Assembly: GCF_900637025.1 (NCBI RefSeq)
Contig: NZ_LR134336.1
Coordinates: forward strand, 388,001-452,000
Origin: Streptococcus oralis ATCC 35037
Lineage (GTDB): Bacteria; Bacillota; Bacilli; Lactobacillales; Streptococcaceae
DNA length: 64,000 bases
Direction of reading: 5' to 3'
Shown: one piece after another, positions 56,425 to 64,000 of the stretch
How the letters are laid out: every line of letters starts with the position of its first letter
Position numbering within the stretch: the stretch's first letter is position 1
The notes under the pieces: model-generated
The model's input: only the letters and a program-made list of their open reading frames with translations
What the model was told of the DNA's origin: nothing
Database searches by the model: none
Made by a program: the position numbers and the translations under genes

Positions 56425-57143
56425 AGGTCACCTCCATTGAAAAAGAGTTTGCTACCGTAGGCCTTCTTAAGATTGGCTTTGGTAAAGGTTTCTTTAGTCG
56501 GACCAAGGTCTATTAATTCTCGATTGAGAAGCAAAACTTGGTCGAAATAATGGGGGACTTTGCTGAGGTCATGATGGACGATGAGAACTGTTTTACCAGC
56601 TTTTTTAAGGTCTCTCAGCGTATTCATGATAATCTCTTCACTGATCGAGTCAATCCCGACAAAAGGCTCATCTAAAAAGATGTAGTCAGCTTCCTGCACT
56701 AAGCAGCGGGCAATCAACACACGTTGAAATTGTCCGCCTGAGAGCTGACTGATTTGGCGATCAGCATAGTCTGAGAGTCCAACGATTTCAAGTGCATCCG
56801 CCACTTTTTTCCAGTGGCTGGCCTTTAAAGTGTGGAAGAGCGGGATGGATGGATAGAGTCCCAGTGAGACACATTCCTTGACCTTGATAGGGAAATTGTA
56901 GTCGATATGGATCTTTTGCTCGACATAGGCAACTCGATGTAACGATTTCTTGAATTCTTTGTCATCGAGAAAGGCCTGACCTTCATGTGGGATAATTCCC
57001 AACATACTTTTTAATAAAGTTGATTTTCCAGCACCGTTTGGACCAATAATTCCGGTAATAGTTGGTCCGTGGAGCACTAGTGAAATATCCTTTAGTGCCA
57101 ACGTTTCTTTGTAGGAGACACTGAGGTTTTCGATACGTATCAT
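56421..57143 (-). CDS. psaB: Manganese ABC transporter ATP-binding protein PsaB
   Basis: A 240-residue ATPase. Walker [10 protein letters not shown], signature [14 protein letters not shown], Walker [13 protein letters not shown] and switch VHHDLS. ATG 57143 (MIRIENLSV) is chosen: it follows AGGAGGAATACAACTGT and matches pneumococcal PsaB; the longer frame to 57176 runs into the promoter. First gene of the operon. Confidence 0.95.
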   Translation of the reverse strand: MIRIENLSVSYKETLALKDISLVLHGPTITGIIGPNGAGKSTLLKSMLGIIPHEGQAFLDDKEFKKSLHRVAYVEQKIHIDYNFPIKVKECVSLGLYPSIPLFHTLKASHWKKVADALEIVGLSDYADRQISQLSGGQFQRVLIARCLVQEADYIFLDEPFVGIDSISEEIIMNTLRDLKKAGKTVLIVHHDLSKVPHYFDQVLLLNRELIDLGPTKETFTKANLKKAYGSKLFFNGGDL

Positions 57144-57167
57144 ACAGTTGTATTCCTCCTGCCTTTT

Positions 57168-57206
57168 AATATACATTAAAAAAAAAATTAAGTCAAGTTA
57201 ATTTTT
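57168..57206 (-). promoter_or_regulatory. psaBCA promoter with PsaR box
   Basis: On the minus strand TTGACT and TATATT are 17 bases apart (plus-strand 57191-57196 and 57168-57173). AAATTAACTTGACTTAATTT, an interrupted palindrome typical of PsaR/SloR sites, covers the -35, so manganese-bound PsaR should block RNA polymerase. Confidence 0.82.
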
Positions 57207-57322
57207 GAAAAATTTAAAATAATAACTGAAAAATGAAGAAAAAAGAGAAAGCATTTTTAATTGCATTCCCAAGTGTTTTTTGCTAAGCTAAGAATAAGTG
57301 AAAAAATGAAAGCGAGAACAAG

Positions 57323-59215
57323 ATGACACGTTATCAAGACGATTTTTATGATGCAATCAATGGCGAATGGGAAAAAACAGCTGTCATTCCAGCTGACAAA
57401 TCTCGAACAGGTGGTTTTATTGACCTTGACGAGGAAATTGAAGAGTTGATGCTAGCGACTACGGACAAGTGGTTGGCAGGTGAAGAAGTCCCAGAGGATG
57501 CCATCCTCGCAAACTTTGTTAAGTACCATCGTATGGTACGTGATTTTGACAAGAGAGAAGCAGATGGGATCAAGCCCGTTTTGCCAATGCTCAAGGAATA
57601 CCAAGATTTGGAGAGCTTTGCAGATTTTACTAGCAAACTGGCAGAGTTCGAACTAGCTGGTAAACCAAACTTCCTTCCATTTGGTGTATCGCCAGACTTT
57701 ATGGATGCCAGAACCAATGTTCTCTGGGCAAGTGCACCAGGAACAATCTTGCCAGATACAACCTACTACGCTGAAGACCATCCTCAGCGTGAGGAACTCT
57801 TGACGCTTTGGAAGGAAAGTACTACAAATCTTCTCAAAGCTTACGATTTCTCAGACGAGGAAATCGAAGACTTACTAGAGAAGAGATTGGAATTGGACCG
57901 TCGTATCGCAGCAGTGGTTCTTTCAAACGAAGAAAGTTCAGAATATGCCAAACTCTACCATCCATATGCCTATGAAGATTTCAAAAAATTCGCCCCTGCC
58001 CTACCTTTGGATGACTTCTTCCAAGCTGTTCTTGGGCAAACTCCAGATAAGGTTATCGTAGACGAGGAACGTTTCTGGCAAGCAGCAGATCAATTTTATA
58101 GTGATGAAGCGTGGCCTCTACTCAAAGCAACCTTGATTTTGGGTGTGGTCAATCTCTCAACAAGCTATCTCACAGACGTGATTCGTGTCTTGTCAGGTGC
58201 CTACGGACGTGCCCTTTCAGGTGTTCCAGAAGCTCAGGACAAGGTCAAGGCAGCCTATCACTTGGCCCAAGGTCCTTTCAAGCAAGCTCTTGGTCTCTGG
58301 TATGCGCATGAAAAATTCTCTCCAGAAGCTAAGGCAGACGTAGAGAAAAAAGTGGCGACGATGATCGATGTTTATAAGGAACGTTTGGCTAAGAATGACT
58401 GGCTCACTCCTGAAACGCGTGATAAGGCCATTGTCAAACTCAATGTCATCAAGCCTTATATCGGTTATCCAGAGGAATTGCCAGAACGCTACAAGGACAA
58501 AGTAGTGGATGAAACTGCCAGTCTCTTTGAGAATGCTCTAGCCTTTGCGCGTGTGGAAATCAAGCACAGCTGGAGCAAGTGGAACCAACCGGTTGACTAC
58601 AAGGAGTGGGGGATGCCAGCTCACATGGTTAATGCCTACTACAATCCTCAGAAGAACTTGATTGTCTTCCCAGCGGCCATTTTACAGGCTCCATTCTATG
58701 ACTTGCATCAGTCGTCTTCTGCCAACTACGGTGGTATTGGTGCTGTTATTGCTCATGAAATTTCTCATGCCTTTGACACAAATGGTGCTTCCTTTGATGA
58801 AAATGGTAGCCTCAAGGATTGGTGGACAGAAAGCGACTATGCTGCCTTTAAAGAAAAAACGCAGAAAGTTATCGACCAGTTTGATGGACAAGAATCTTAC
58901 GGCGCAACGATTAATGGGAAACTAACCGTGTCTGAAAACGTTGCCGACTTGGGAGGAATTGCTGCAGCCCTTGAAGCTGCTAAGAGAGAACCAGACTTCT
59001 CTGCTGAAGAATTCTTCCACAACTTTGCTCGTATCTGGCGCATGAAAGGCCGTCCTGAGTTGATGAAACTTATGGCCAGTGTCGATGTGCACGCGCCTGC
59101 CAAACTCCGTGTCAATGTGCAAGTACCTAACTTCGATGACTTCTTTACAACCTATGATGTCAAAGAAGGCGACGGCATGTGGCGTTCACCAGAGGATCGT
59201 GTGATTATTTGGTAA
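57323..59215 (+). CDS. pepO: M13-family endopeptidase PepO
   Basis: A 630-residue neprilysin-like zinc metallopeptidase. The zinc motif is VIAHEISHAFD (HExxH, about residues 477-481), the third ligand lies in SENVADLGG, and NAYYNPQKN and FPAAILQ are family motifs. There is no signal peptide, yet pneumococcal PepO is found outside the cell and binds host plasminogen and C1q. It is divergent from psaBCA, sharing the 179-base control region, and ends at a terminator. Confidence 0.96.
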   Translation: MTRYQDDFYDAINGEWEKTAVIPADKSRTGGFIDLDEEIEELMLATTDKWLAGEEVPEDAILANFVKYHRMVRDFDKREADGIKPVLPMLKEYQDLESFADFTSKLAEFELAGKPNFLPFGVSPDFMDARTNVLWASAPGTILPDTTYYAEDHPQREELLTLWKESTTNLLKAYDFSDEEIEDLLEKRLELDRRIAAVVLSNEESSEYAKLYHPYAYEDFKKFAPALPLDDFFQAVLGQTPDKVIVDEERFWQAADQFYSDEAWPLLKATLILGVVNLSTSYLTDVIRVLSGAYGRALSGVPEAQDKVKAAYHLAQGPFKQALGLWYAHEKFSPEAKADVEKKVATMIDVYKERLAKNDWLTPETRDKAIVKLNVIKPYIGYPEELPERYKDKVVDETASLFENALAFARVEIKHSWSKWNQPVDYKEWGMPAHMVNAYYNPQKNLIVFPAAILQAPFYDLHQSSSANYGGIGAVIAHEISHAFDTNGASFDENGSLKDWWTESDYAAFKEKTQKVIDQFDGQESYGATINGKLTVSENVADLGGIAAALEAAKREPDFSAEEFFHNFARIWRMKGRPELMKLMASVDVHAPAKLRVNVQVPNFDDFFTTYDVKEGDGMWRSPEDRVIIW

Positions 59216-59218
59216 GAC

Positions 59219-59249
59219 AAAAACCAAGGATTTTTTCCTTGGTTTTTTG
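59219..59249. terminator. Terminator between pepO and the MBL-fold gene
   Basis: AAAACCAAGG-atttttt-CCTTGGTTTT with TT behind and A-run in front; likely bidirectional for the convergent genes. Confidence 0.88.
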
Positions 59250-59253
59250 CTTG

Positions 59254-59883
59254 CTAGAAAAAGGGATTAAAAGTCTTTTCGTGAGCGATAGTCGTAGCTG
59301 GACCATGCCCAGGATAGACATCGTAGTTAGGAAGAGTAAAGAGTTGCGTCTGAATGCTATGGAGGAGTTGTTCCGTGCTACCTGTAGGAAGGTCTGTCCG
59401 TCCGATGGTTTCTCGGAATAGAGCATCTCCCGTCAAGACTAGATGAGCATCAGGAAAGACCAGGGAAACACCGCCAATAGAGTGGCCTGGGGTTGGTAGA
59501 ACAGTAAAACGAAATTCCTCAAGCTGGTATTCCTCATGAAAGACAAAGGTGTGCTCTGCTGGTTTTGCGACCACATCTGCCATATCATCATGACGAGGGA
59601 GACCAGAGAGATTATCGACTGGAGTATAAAGCCAAGATGCTTCACTCTCTGCTACATAAACTGGGGGATTTCCAAAAGTCTCGCGAACCAAGTCCAGACT
59701 CATAATATGATCGTAGTGGGTGTGGGTCAGGAGAATCGCGCAGACGGGTTTGTTGATTTTCTCAATAGTCTTGCGAATGGCTTCCCAATGGCTACCTGGG
59801 TCAACCACAATCAGGTGTTGGTCCCCTTCTAGATAATAAGTGTTTTCATAGGCAACGGGATTCACGTTTTTATGGATTTTCAT
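59254..59883 (-). CDS. MBL-fold metallo-hydrolase (glyoxalase II-like)
   Basis: A 209-residue metallo-beta-lactamase-fold hydrolase. The zinc motif is LTHTHYDHIMSLD (HxHxDH), with further ligands in TPGHSIGGV, LTGDALF and YPGHGPATT. The set matches glyoxalase II-like hydrolases of Firmicutes; the substrate is unproven. Conserved neighbour of pepO in streptococci as I remember it. Confidence 0.9.
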   Translation of the reverse strand: MKIHKNVNPVAYENTYYLEGDQHLIVVDPGSHWEAIRKTIEKINKPVCAILLTHTHYDHIMSLDLVRETFGNPPVYVAESEASWLYTPVDNLSGLPRHDDMADVVAKPAEHTFVFHEEYQLEEFRFTVLPTPGHSIGGVSLVFPDAHLVLTGDALFRETIGRTDLPTGSTEQLLHSIQTQLFTLPNYDVYPGHGPATTIAHEKTFNPFF

Positions 59884-59941
59884 AAAGGCTCCAATCTCAA
59901 AGAATGTACTAAACTAAGTATAGCATAGAAGAGAGAAATAA

Positions 59942-59979
59942 AGTGAAAAGAAAGTCCCTCTTTTGTGTTAGAGGGACAA
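59942..59979 (-). terminator. Terminator after the ferric-reductase-like gene
   Basis: On the minus strand GTCCCTCT-aacacaaa-AGAGGGAC then TTTCTTTTC. Confidence 0.82.
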
Positions 59980-59984
59980 CGATC

Positions 59985-61178
59985 TTATTTAAACTTGAAA
60001 CCTTCGTAAATGAGTTTTGCTTTGGGATTCTTTTTCTTGATTTGCTTAGCGAGGGCCTTCATCATAGGAAGAGGTCCACACATATAGACCGTAGTCTGGG
60101 TAGGGATTTCTTCTTGATCCAAAGTCAGGTATCCTTTTTCATTGCTATCGACTAGTTGCAGATCAAAGTTAGCATTTTGACGGGCGTAGTCTCGAAGTAG
60201 ATCTAGGTAGACAGCATTTTCCTCTCCACGGAAACTATAGTAGAAGCGGACGTTCCTGTCTAGGATAGGATGCTCTCGGATATAAGAGATGAAAGGTGTG
60301 ATTCCAATACCACCTGCGATCCAGATTTGCTGCTTTGGACCGTGTTCCATAGTCATATGCCCATAGGCGCGATCAACTGCAACCTTGCTACCAACTTGAA
60401 GATTGTCATAGATATTCTTGGTGTGGTCACCAGAGTTTTTTATCGTAAAATAAAGAGTTCGTCCTTGTCCTCCTGAGATGGAGAAAGGGTGTGGAGCAGT
60501 CTCAAAACCTTTTTGAAAAATTTTTAGAAAGGCAAATTGCCCATATTCGTAAGTGAAAGGATGACTGAGTTCTATTTCAATTTCAGTCGTGTCGTGGTTG
60601 AGGCGTTTGATTCCTACGATTTTTCCAAGATAGGTGAAACCGATCTTTTGATAAAGGAAAATAATATAAAAACCTGCAAGCAAGCCTAAAATAGCATAGA
60701 TTCCAAAGATAAGACCTAGGAAACTAAAGGAGAGGAGACGATTTCCCATGATCATCAAAACATGAAAGAGGCCAAAGATATAGGCTAGATAAACCAATCG
60801 ATGAATCCATCTCCATGCTTCATACTGGATGTATTGTCCCAGATAGGCAACCAGAACAATGCTGATAAAGATATAGATAGCGATATTTCCAAACTGGGCA
60901 GCCAAATGCGAACCCCAGAGACCACCCATGCTAAAGTTGTGTAGGATTAGTAGGAGAATGGATAGAAAAGCAGTGAATTTATGAGCTAGATACATCTTTT
61001 CAAGTCCGTTAAACCAAGCTTCCAGCAAGGGTAAACGGCTAGCTAGTATAAAAGTAAGTGAGAGGGTAGTGAGAGCTAAACCAGGGATTAGAAACTGACT
61101 AGCACCTGAACTGAGCCAAGCTAGAATAGTCAGAAGCATACTAAGTCCGATAAATAAAACACCTTTTAATGATTTCAT
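59985..61178 (-). CDS. Ferric-reductase-like transmembrane flavoprotein
   Basis: A 397-residue membrane reductase. About six N-terminal helices (1-185, with His residues in AHKFTAFLSILLLILHNFSMG fitting haem ligands) form the ferric-reductase domain. The FAD domain (about 190-285) has HPFSISGG; the NAD(P) domain has AGGIGITPFISYI and YMCGPLPMMKAL. It could reduce flavin, quinone or metals at the membrane; a related membrane-anchored protein lies 1.3 kb upstream at 62526-63284. Confidence 0.87.
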   Translation of the reverse strand: MKSLKGVLFIGLSMLLTILAWLSSGASQFLIPGLALTTLSLTFILASRLPLLEAWFNGLEKMYLAHKFTAFLSILLLILHNFSMGGLWGSHLAAQFGNIAIYIFISIVLVAYLGQYIQYEAWRWIHRLVYLAYIFGLFHVLMIMGNRLLSFSFLGLIFGIYAILGLLAGFYIIFLYQKIGFTYLGKIVGIKRLNHDTTEIEIELSHPFTYEYGQFAFLKIFQKGFETAPHPFSISGGQGRTLYFTIKNSGDHTKNIYDNLQVGSKVAVDRAYGHMTMEHGPKQQIWIAGGIGITPFISYIREHPILDRNVRFYYSFRGEENAVYLDLLRDYARQNANFDLQLVDSNEKGYLTLDQEEIPTQTTVYMCGPLPMMKALAKQIKKKNPKAKLIYEGFKFK

Positions 61179-61299
61179 AGTAGAAGTCCTTTCATGGATT
61201 TATCTTATATTGGATGTAATAAAATTTGTTACATTTTAACAAAAAAAGAATCTGTCGTCAAGGTTTGTGATTTAGGCTAACTTTTCTGACCCTTTTTTC

Positions 61300-61336
61300 T
61301 AAAAAAGCCAACGAATCGGTGATTCATTGACTTTCT
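61300..61336 (-). terminator. Terminator after the lipase-like gene
   Basis: On the minus strand AGTCAATGAATC-acc-GATTCGTTGGCT then TTTTTAG; one wobble and one mismatch. Confidence 0.75.
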
Positions 61337-61340
61337 TATT

Positions 61341-62414
61341 TTAACGATTTTTCCAAGCTTGGTAGCGGGTGTCAATCAAGAGTTGGGTTAGTCGTCCCAT
61401 GGTTTCTCTTTCTTCGGGAGTGAGGGATTGAGCTTGGACAAAGAGATGGTGAACGTGTTCAATGACCTTGAAGGAAGAGAGGTCGTTGATAGAAGAGATG
61501 CCTGCATCGAGAATGATTCCAAAAAAGAGGTCAAAGTAGAGCTGCAGTTCAGTATCAGGGACCGTCTCAACCCATTCCTTGAAGGTTGTATCGACTTGCT
61601 GGCTGTCACTATTGGTCTCGTCCAGTTGGACAAAGTGTTTGTCTTCAACCTGCCAACTAAAGGTGTCGTGCTGAGCAAGGCCACCCAAGGCAGTGCTTCG
61701 AACGACGATTTTTTTATCCGGAATTTCCAGCATCATCCCGATGATAGACCCTTGCGGGATAAACACTTTCGTTCTTTCCATCATGTTTTGATAGCCAGGT
61801 GTTTCGGTTAGTTCCTTGTGAAGCCCAGGGGAATCAAAAGTATAGACAGCGACAATGTTTTTCTGCAAGTTTGGATCAAGTTGACTGGCAGCATAGACAG
61901 CTATATTGCCCCCTTTTGAATGTCCTGCTAGAGTAACCTTTTGATTAGGATGTTGAGCAAAAAAGTCCTCTAAATACTGGAGGGCATGTTTTTGAGCTGG
62001 GATTTCCTTCATATAGGTCATATGGAAATCTTCTTTCCAACCAATGATACTATCATCAGTTCCACGAAAAACAAGCAAATAGGTATCGAGACTGATACGA
62101 TAAGTCATAGCCGCAAACTGTTTTTGCAATTCAGCATCGATATCATTGATAAAGTTTGAGAGCTTGCAATTTTTAAAACGTTTGTGTTGAGCGAGCTGAT
62201 CTAACAACTGGAGACGGTTCTTATTGGTCAGCATAGTCATCTCTCTAGGGATTTGAGATGCAAGATCTATGAGACGCTGTGGTTCTTGGGTAACTACATC
62301 ATCAAAAGCAAGGTAGGTTAATTCGGTCAAGGCAAGAACGTCTAACTCATTCACGGGGTGATCATAAAAGGAATCGTATGCTACATCATTCAGGTAGTCA
62401 AAAATATTGGCCAT
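61341..62414 (-). CDS. Lipase-like alpha/beta hydrolase (DUF2974/Mbeg1-like)
   Basis: A 357-residue alpha/beta hydrolase. The nucleophile elbow is TLAGHSKGGNIAVYAAS (G-H-S-K-G), preceded by TYLLVFRGTDDSIIGWKEDF, typical of Mbeg1-like/DUF2974 proteins. AVYTFDSPGL and a later His complete a likely triad. There is no signal peptide or membrane helix, so it is predicted cytoplasmic. Substrate unknown. Monocistronic, with AAGGAGC before the ATG. Confidence 0.86.
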   Translation of the reverse strand: MANIFDYLNDVAYDSFYDHPVNELDVLALTELTYLAFDDVVTQEPQRLIDLASQIPREMTMLTNKNRLQLLDQLAQHKRFKNCKLSNFINDIDAELQKQFAAMTYRISLDTYLLVFRGTDDSIIGWKEDFHMTYMKEIPAQKHALQYLEDFFAQHPNQKVTLAGHSKGGNIAVYAASQLDPNLQKNIVAVYTFDSPGLHKELTETPGYQNMMERTKVFIPQGSIIGMMLEIPDKKIVVRSTALGGLAQHDTFSWQVEDKHFVQLDETNSDSQQVDTTFKEWVETVPDTELQLYFDLFFGIILDAGISSINDLSSFKVIEHVHHLFVQAQSLTPEERETMGRLTQLLIDTRYQAWKNR

Positions 62415-62525
62415 AAAAGCTCCTTTCTCTATGTTTATCCTACCACATTTACATAGAATTCGCTAGTGGGCTTGTTCGAATGACCTAGTAGGGTTGGATT
62501 GAAATACATAGAAAATAGATTGCTC

Positions 62526-63284
62526 CTATTTCAAACCTCTAAACGAGCTTACTTGTATGTTTTTGCTATCAATCCCATTTTCCTTTAAAAAATTCTTCAT
62601 CTCATTTACATCATCAGGCTGACCTGTGATGAGATAGCTGGCTTGATTGCCGTATTCATCAATAGCACGTTTTAAAAATGCTTGACTTTGAGAAAGTTCA
62701 TCGCTCGTTTTATAAGTAAAATTCGGTGTTTTTTGAGCCAGTTCTTTCATCTCATTATCGAAAATAGTAACTCCTTTGTCAAAATGGTTGAGAATAATTG
62801 GAGCTTTACCAGACCATTCTTTGATAAGGGGGCGTAGAGCAGAAATACCAACATCAGATGCAAAGCAAACTAGTGGCTGATTCGTATCTTTAACAGTCAA
62901 AGAGGAATCCAGCCAACTCATCTCAATCTCACTGCCAGATGGTAAATGTGTCAAGGTGTTCTTAAAGTTGCTACCACTATTATGAGTCAAAATGAGAATT
63001 TCATCTTCATCAGGTGTGGAGGCAATGGTTAACCATCGACTGGTTTGCTCTCCCTTAGCTTCATATTTTTTAGCAGTAGACGAGGTATCAGGGAGTGTAA
63101 ACTTAGCATAAGCCCCCGCTTTCCAGGTTTGATGACTCGGCTTTGTGATATGAATTAAATACAAATCTCCGCTGGGGTTTTCGATGGATTTTATCGATAA
63201 TGTCTGGCTTCGTCCAAAATAAGCGATGGCACCCCAAGTTATAAGGCCTAAGACTCCAAGTGTTGATAGAATGATAATAAACAT
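62526..63284 (-). CDS. Membrane-anchored ferredoxin-reductase-like protein
   Basis: A 252-residue protein with one N-terminal membrane helix (FIIILSTLGVLGLITWGAIAYF) followed by an FNR-like domain. RWLTIASTPDED corresponds to the flavin-binding RxYSxxS strand, and CFASDVGISALRPLIKEW to the NAD(P) site, where the usual GGxGxTP is changed to SDVGISA. YLITGQPDDVNEMKNFLKENG is the usual C-terminal CGPxxM-like region but without Cys. ATG 63284 (after AGAGGT) is preferred to ATG 63302. It is downstream of the TetR gene and an operator-like inverted repeat, so likely controlled by it. Confidence 0.72.
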   Translation of the reverse strand: MFIIILSTLGVLGLITWGAIAYFGRSQTLSIKSIENPSGDLYLIHITKPSHQTWKAGAYAKFTLPDTSSTAKKYEAKGEQTSRWLTIASTPDEDEILILTHNSGSNFKNTLTHLPSGSEIEMSWLDSSLTVKDTNQPLVCFASDVGISALRPLIKEWSGKAPIILNHFDKGVTIFDNEMKELAQKTPNFTYKTSDELSQSQAFLKRAIDEYGNQASYLITGQPDDVNEMKNFLKENGIDSKNIQVSSFRGLK

Positions 63285-63328
63285 TTTTTTACCTCTTTTC
63301 ATTTTTTATGACTCCTGTTCTCAATTTT

Positions 63329-63357
63329 ATGAATGAACTAAAAACAAATTCATTCAT
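63329..63357. promoter_or_regulatory. Inverted repeat, likely TetR operator
   Basis: ATGAATGAA and TTCATTCAT, perfect 9-bp arms 11 bases apart, between the TetR gene and the FNR-like gene. A near copy lies upstream of the TetR gene at 63975-64000. Confidence 0.7.
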
Positions 63358-63387
63358 ATCTTTTCAAAAAATAAAGAAATCCATTCT

Positions 63388-63951
63388 TTATTTTAGAACT
63401 CCTTTAATGAAGTTGGTTGCAAGTATTTCAACAGTTTTGCCAATATCTGGAAAATCTTTTTCCGTGATATGCATATCCATATAGTAAAACAGATTATAAA
63501 CCTGTAAAATATCTTGAATCTTTTCTGGCGAGTACCCTTCAGCCTGCATACGATTTGTAAAAGTTTTAACTAGAAACTGATGAAAAGGATTTGCGACTTT
63601 ACCTTCTTCCGAGGAATAGTAGCTGTGCAACTCATCTGCGATGGCAGGATTGTACCATTCTGCAAGGATTTTATTGGAAGAAACGAGAGTTCTGGACTGA
63701 GCAAATAGTTGACCAATGAGGTCGATCATGTCAATTTCCCAATCCAGTTCTTCGATCATAGCTTGGCGAACACGGTTGTTTTCATCTATATAGATGTCTA
63801 GAAAAATGGCTTCTTTACTCTCGTAATAGTTATAAAAAGAACCAACTGCAACACCAGCTTGCCTAGCAATTTCTGAAATTCCTGTTGCCTTGTAACCTTT
63901 TTTCGAAAAAACTTCATAGGCTGCTCTCTTTAAAGATTGTTTTTTGTCCAA
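63388..63951 (-). CDS. TetR-family transcription regulator
   Basis: A 187-residue TetR repressor. The N-terminal helix-turn-helix is clear: AAYEVFSKKGYKATGISEIA, then RQAGVAVGSFYNYYESKEAIF. The C-terminal ligand domain is variable and gives no hint of the inducer. Inverted repeats ATGAATGAA...TTCATTCAT flank it on both sides, so it probably represses itself and the FNR-like gene. AGGAGGTTAAATC precedes the ATG. Confidence 0.9.
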   Translation of the reverse strand: MDKKQSLKRAAYEVFSKKGYKATGISEIARQAGVAVGSFYNYYESKEAIFLDIYIDENNRVRQAMIEELDWEIDMIDLIGQLFAQSRTLVSSNKILAEWYNPAIADELHSYYSSEEGKVANPFHQFLVKTFTNRMQAEGYSPEKIQDILQVYNLFYYMDMHITEKDFPDIGKTVEILATNFIKGVLK

Positions 63952-63974
63952 TATGATTTAACCTCCTTTGTTTC

Positions 63975-64000
63975 ATGAATGAATTAATTTACTCGTTCAT
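63975..64000. promoter_or_regulatory. Second TetR operator-like repeat at window edge
   Basis: ATGAATGAA ... CTCGTTCAT; the second arm differs from TTCATTCAT at two bases and the spacing is 3 bases shorter. The window ends here. Confidence 0.55.

Overview
The window reads as chromosomal DNA of a Mitis-group Streptococcus (S. pneumoniae / mitis / oralis / infantis type). This rests on recognisable streptococcal proteins (StkP/PhpP, PsaBCA-PsaR-Tpx, MsmK, PepO, ScrA/B/K/R, MvaS/MvaA), streptococcal gene order, many extended -10 promoters (TGnTAnAAT), and one BOX-type repeat of the kind known from pneumococcus. No rRNA, tRNA, complete insertion sequence, CRISPR array or prophage was found.

Layout. 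1-7.7 kb: membrane channels (a short MscS-like protein and CorA), then the ribosome-assembly/NAD cluster yqeG-yqeH-yhbY-nadD-yqeK-rsfS-methyltransferase-tmcAL, interrupted by two different structured repeats. 7.7-8.35 kb: a yefM-yoeB toxin-antitoxin module bracketed by direct copies of a terminator. 8.5-18.7 kb: rny, gmk-rpoZ-priA-fmt-rsmB-phpP-stkP. 18.7-22.5 kb: a split ThrE-type exporter and the lower-mevalonate genes mvaS-mvaA. 22.5-28.4 kb: the sucrose regulon scrR/scrB (minus) divergent from scrA and scrK (plus). 28.4-33 kb: a TVP38-type membrane protein, a large SF2 helicase with a membrane hairpin, a 42-bp tandem palindrome array, and a DUF6261-type gene.

33.0-36.3 kb is a visibly AT-rich accessory island. 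It holds an unknown protein with an R-x4-H (HEPN-like) motif, an overlapping AlbA_2/Schlafen-type protein, a broken type I specificity-subunit start, and an unknown 258-residue protein. It looks like a small defence island and is the best candidate here for an undescribed system. It is followed by a DUF1722 gene overlapping a T4-endonuclease-V-like DNA glycosylase gene.

37-49.9 kb: metE-metF with a MET-box, pnp-cysE and small enzymes, cysS-mrnC, a PucR-type regulator and msmK. 50-53 kb: relA-dtd and a small membrane protein. 53-59 kb: the manganese-uptake locus psaR, tpx, psaA-psaC-psaB (all minus) and divergent pepO. 59-64 kb: a metallo-beta-lactamase-fold hydrolase, a ferric-reductase-like flavoprotein, a GHSKG lipase-like protein, a membrane-anchored ferredoxin-reductase-like protein and a TetR regulator, all on the minus strand.

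The housekeeping blocks are in familiar order inside each block. From memory, the blocks are not adjacent in the S. pneumoniae reference genomes, so this chromosome is rearranged relative to pneumococcus, and several structured repeats lie near the block edges.
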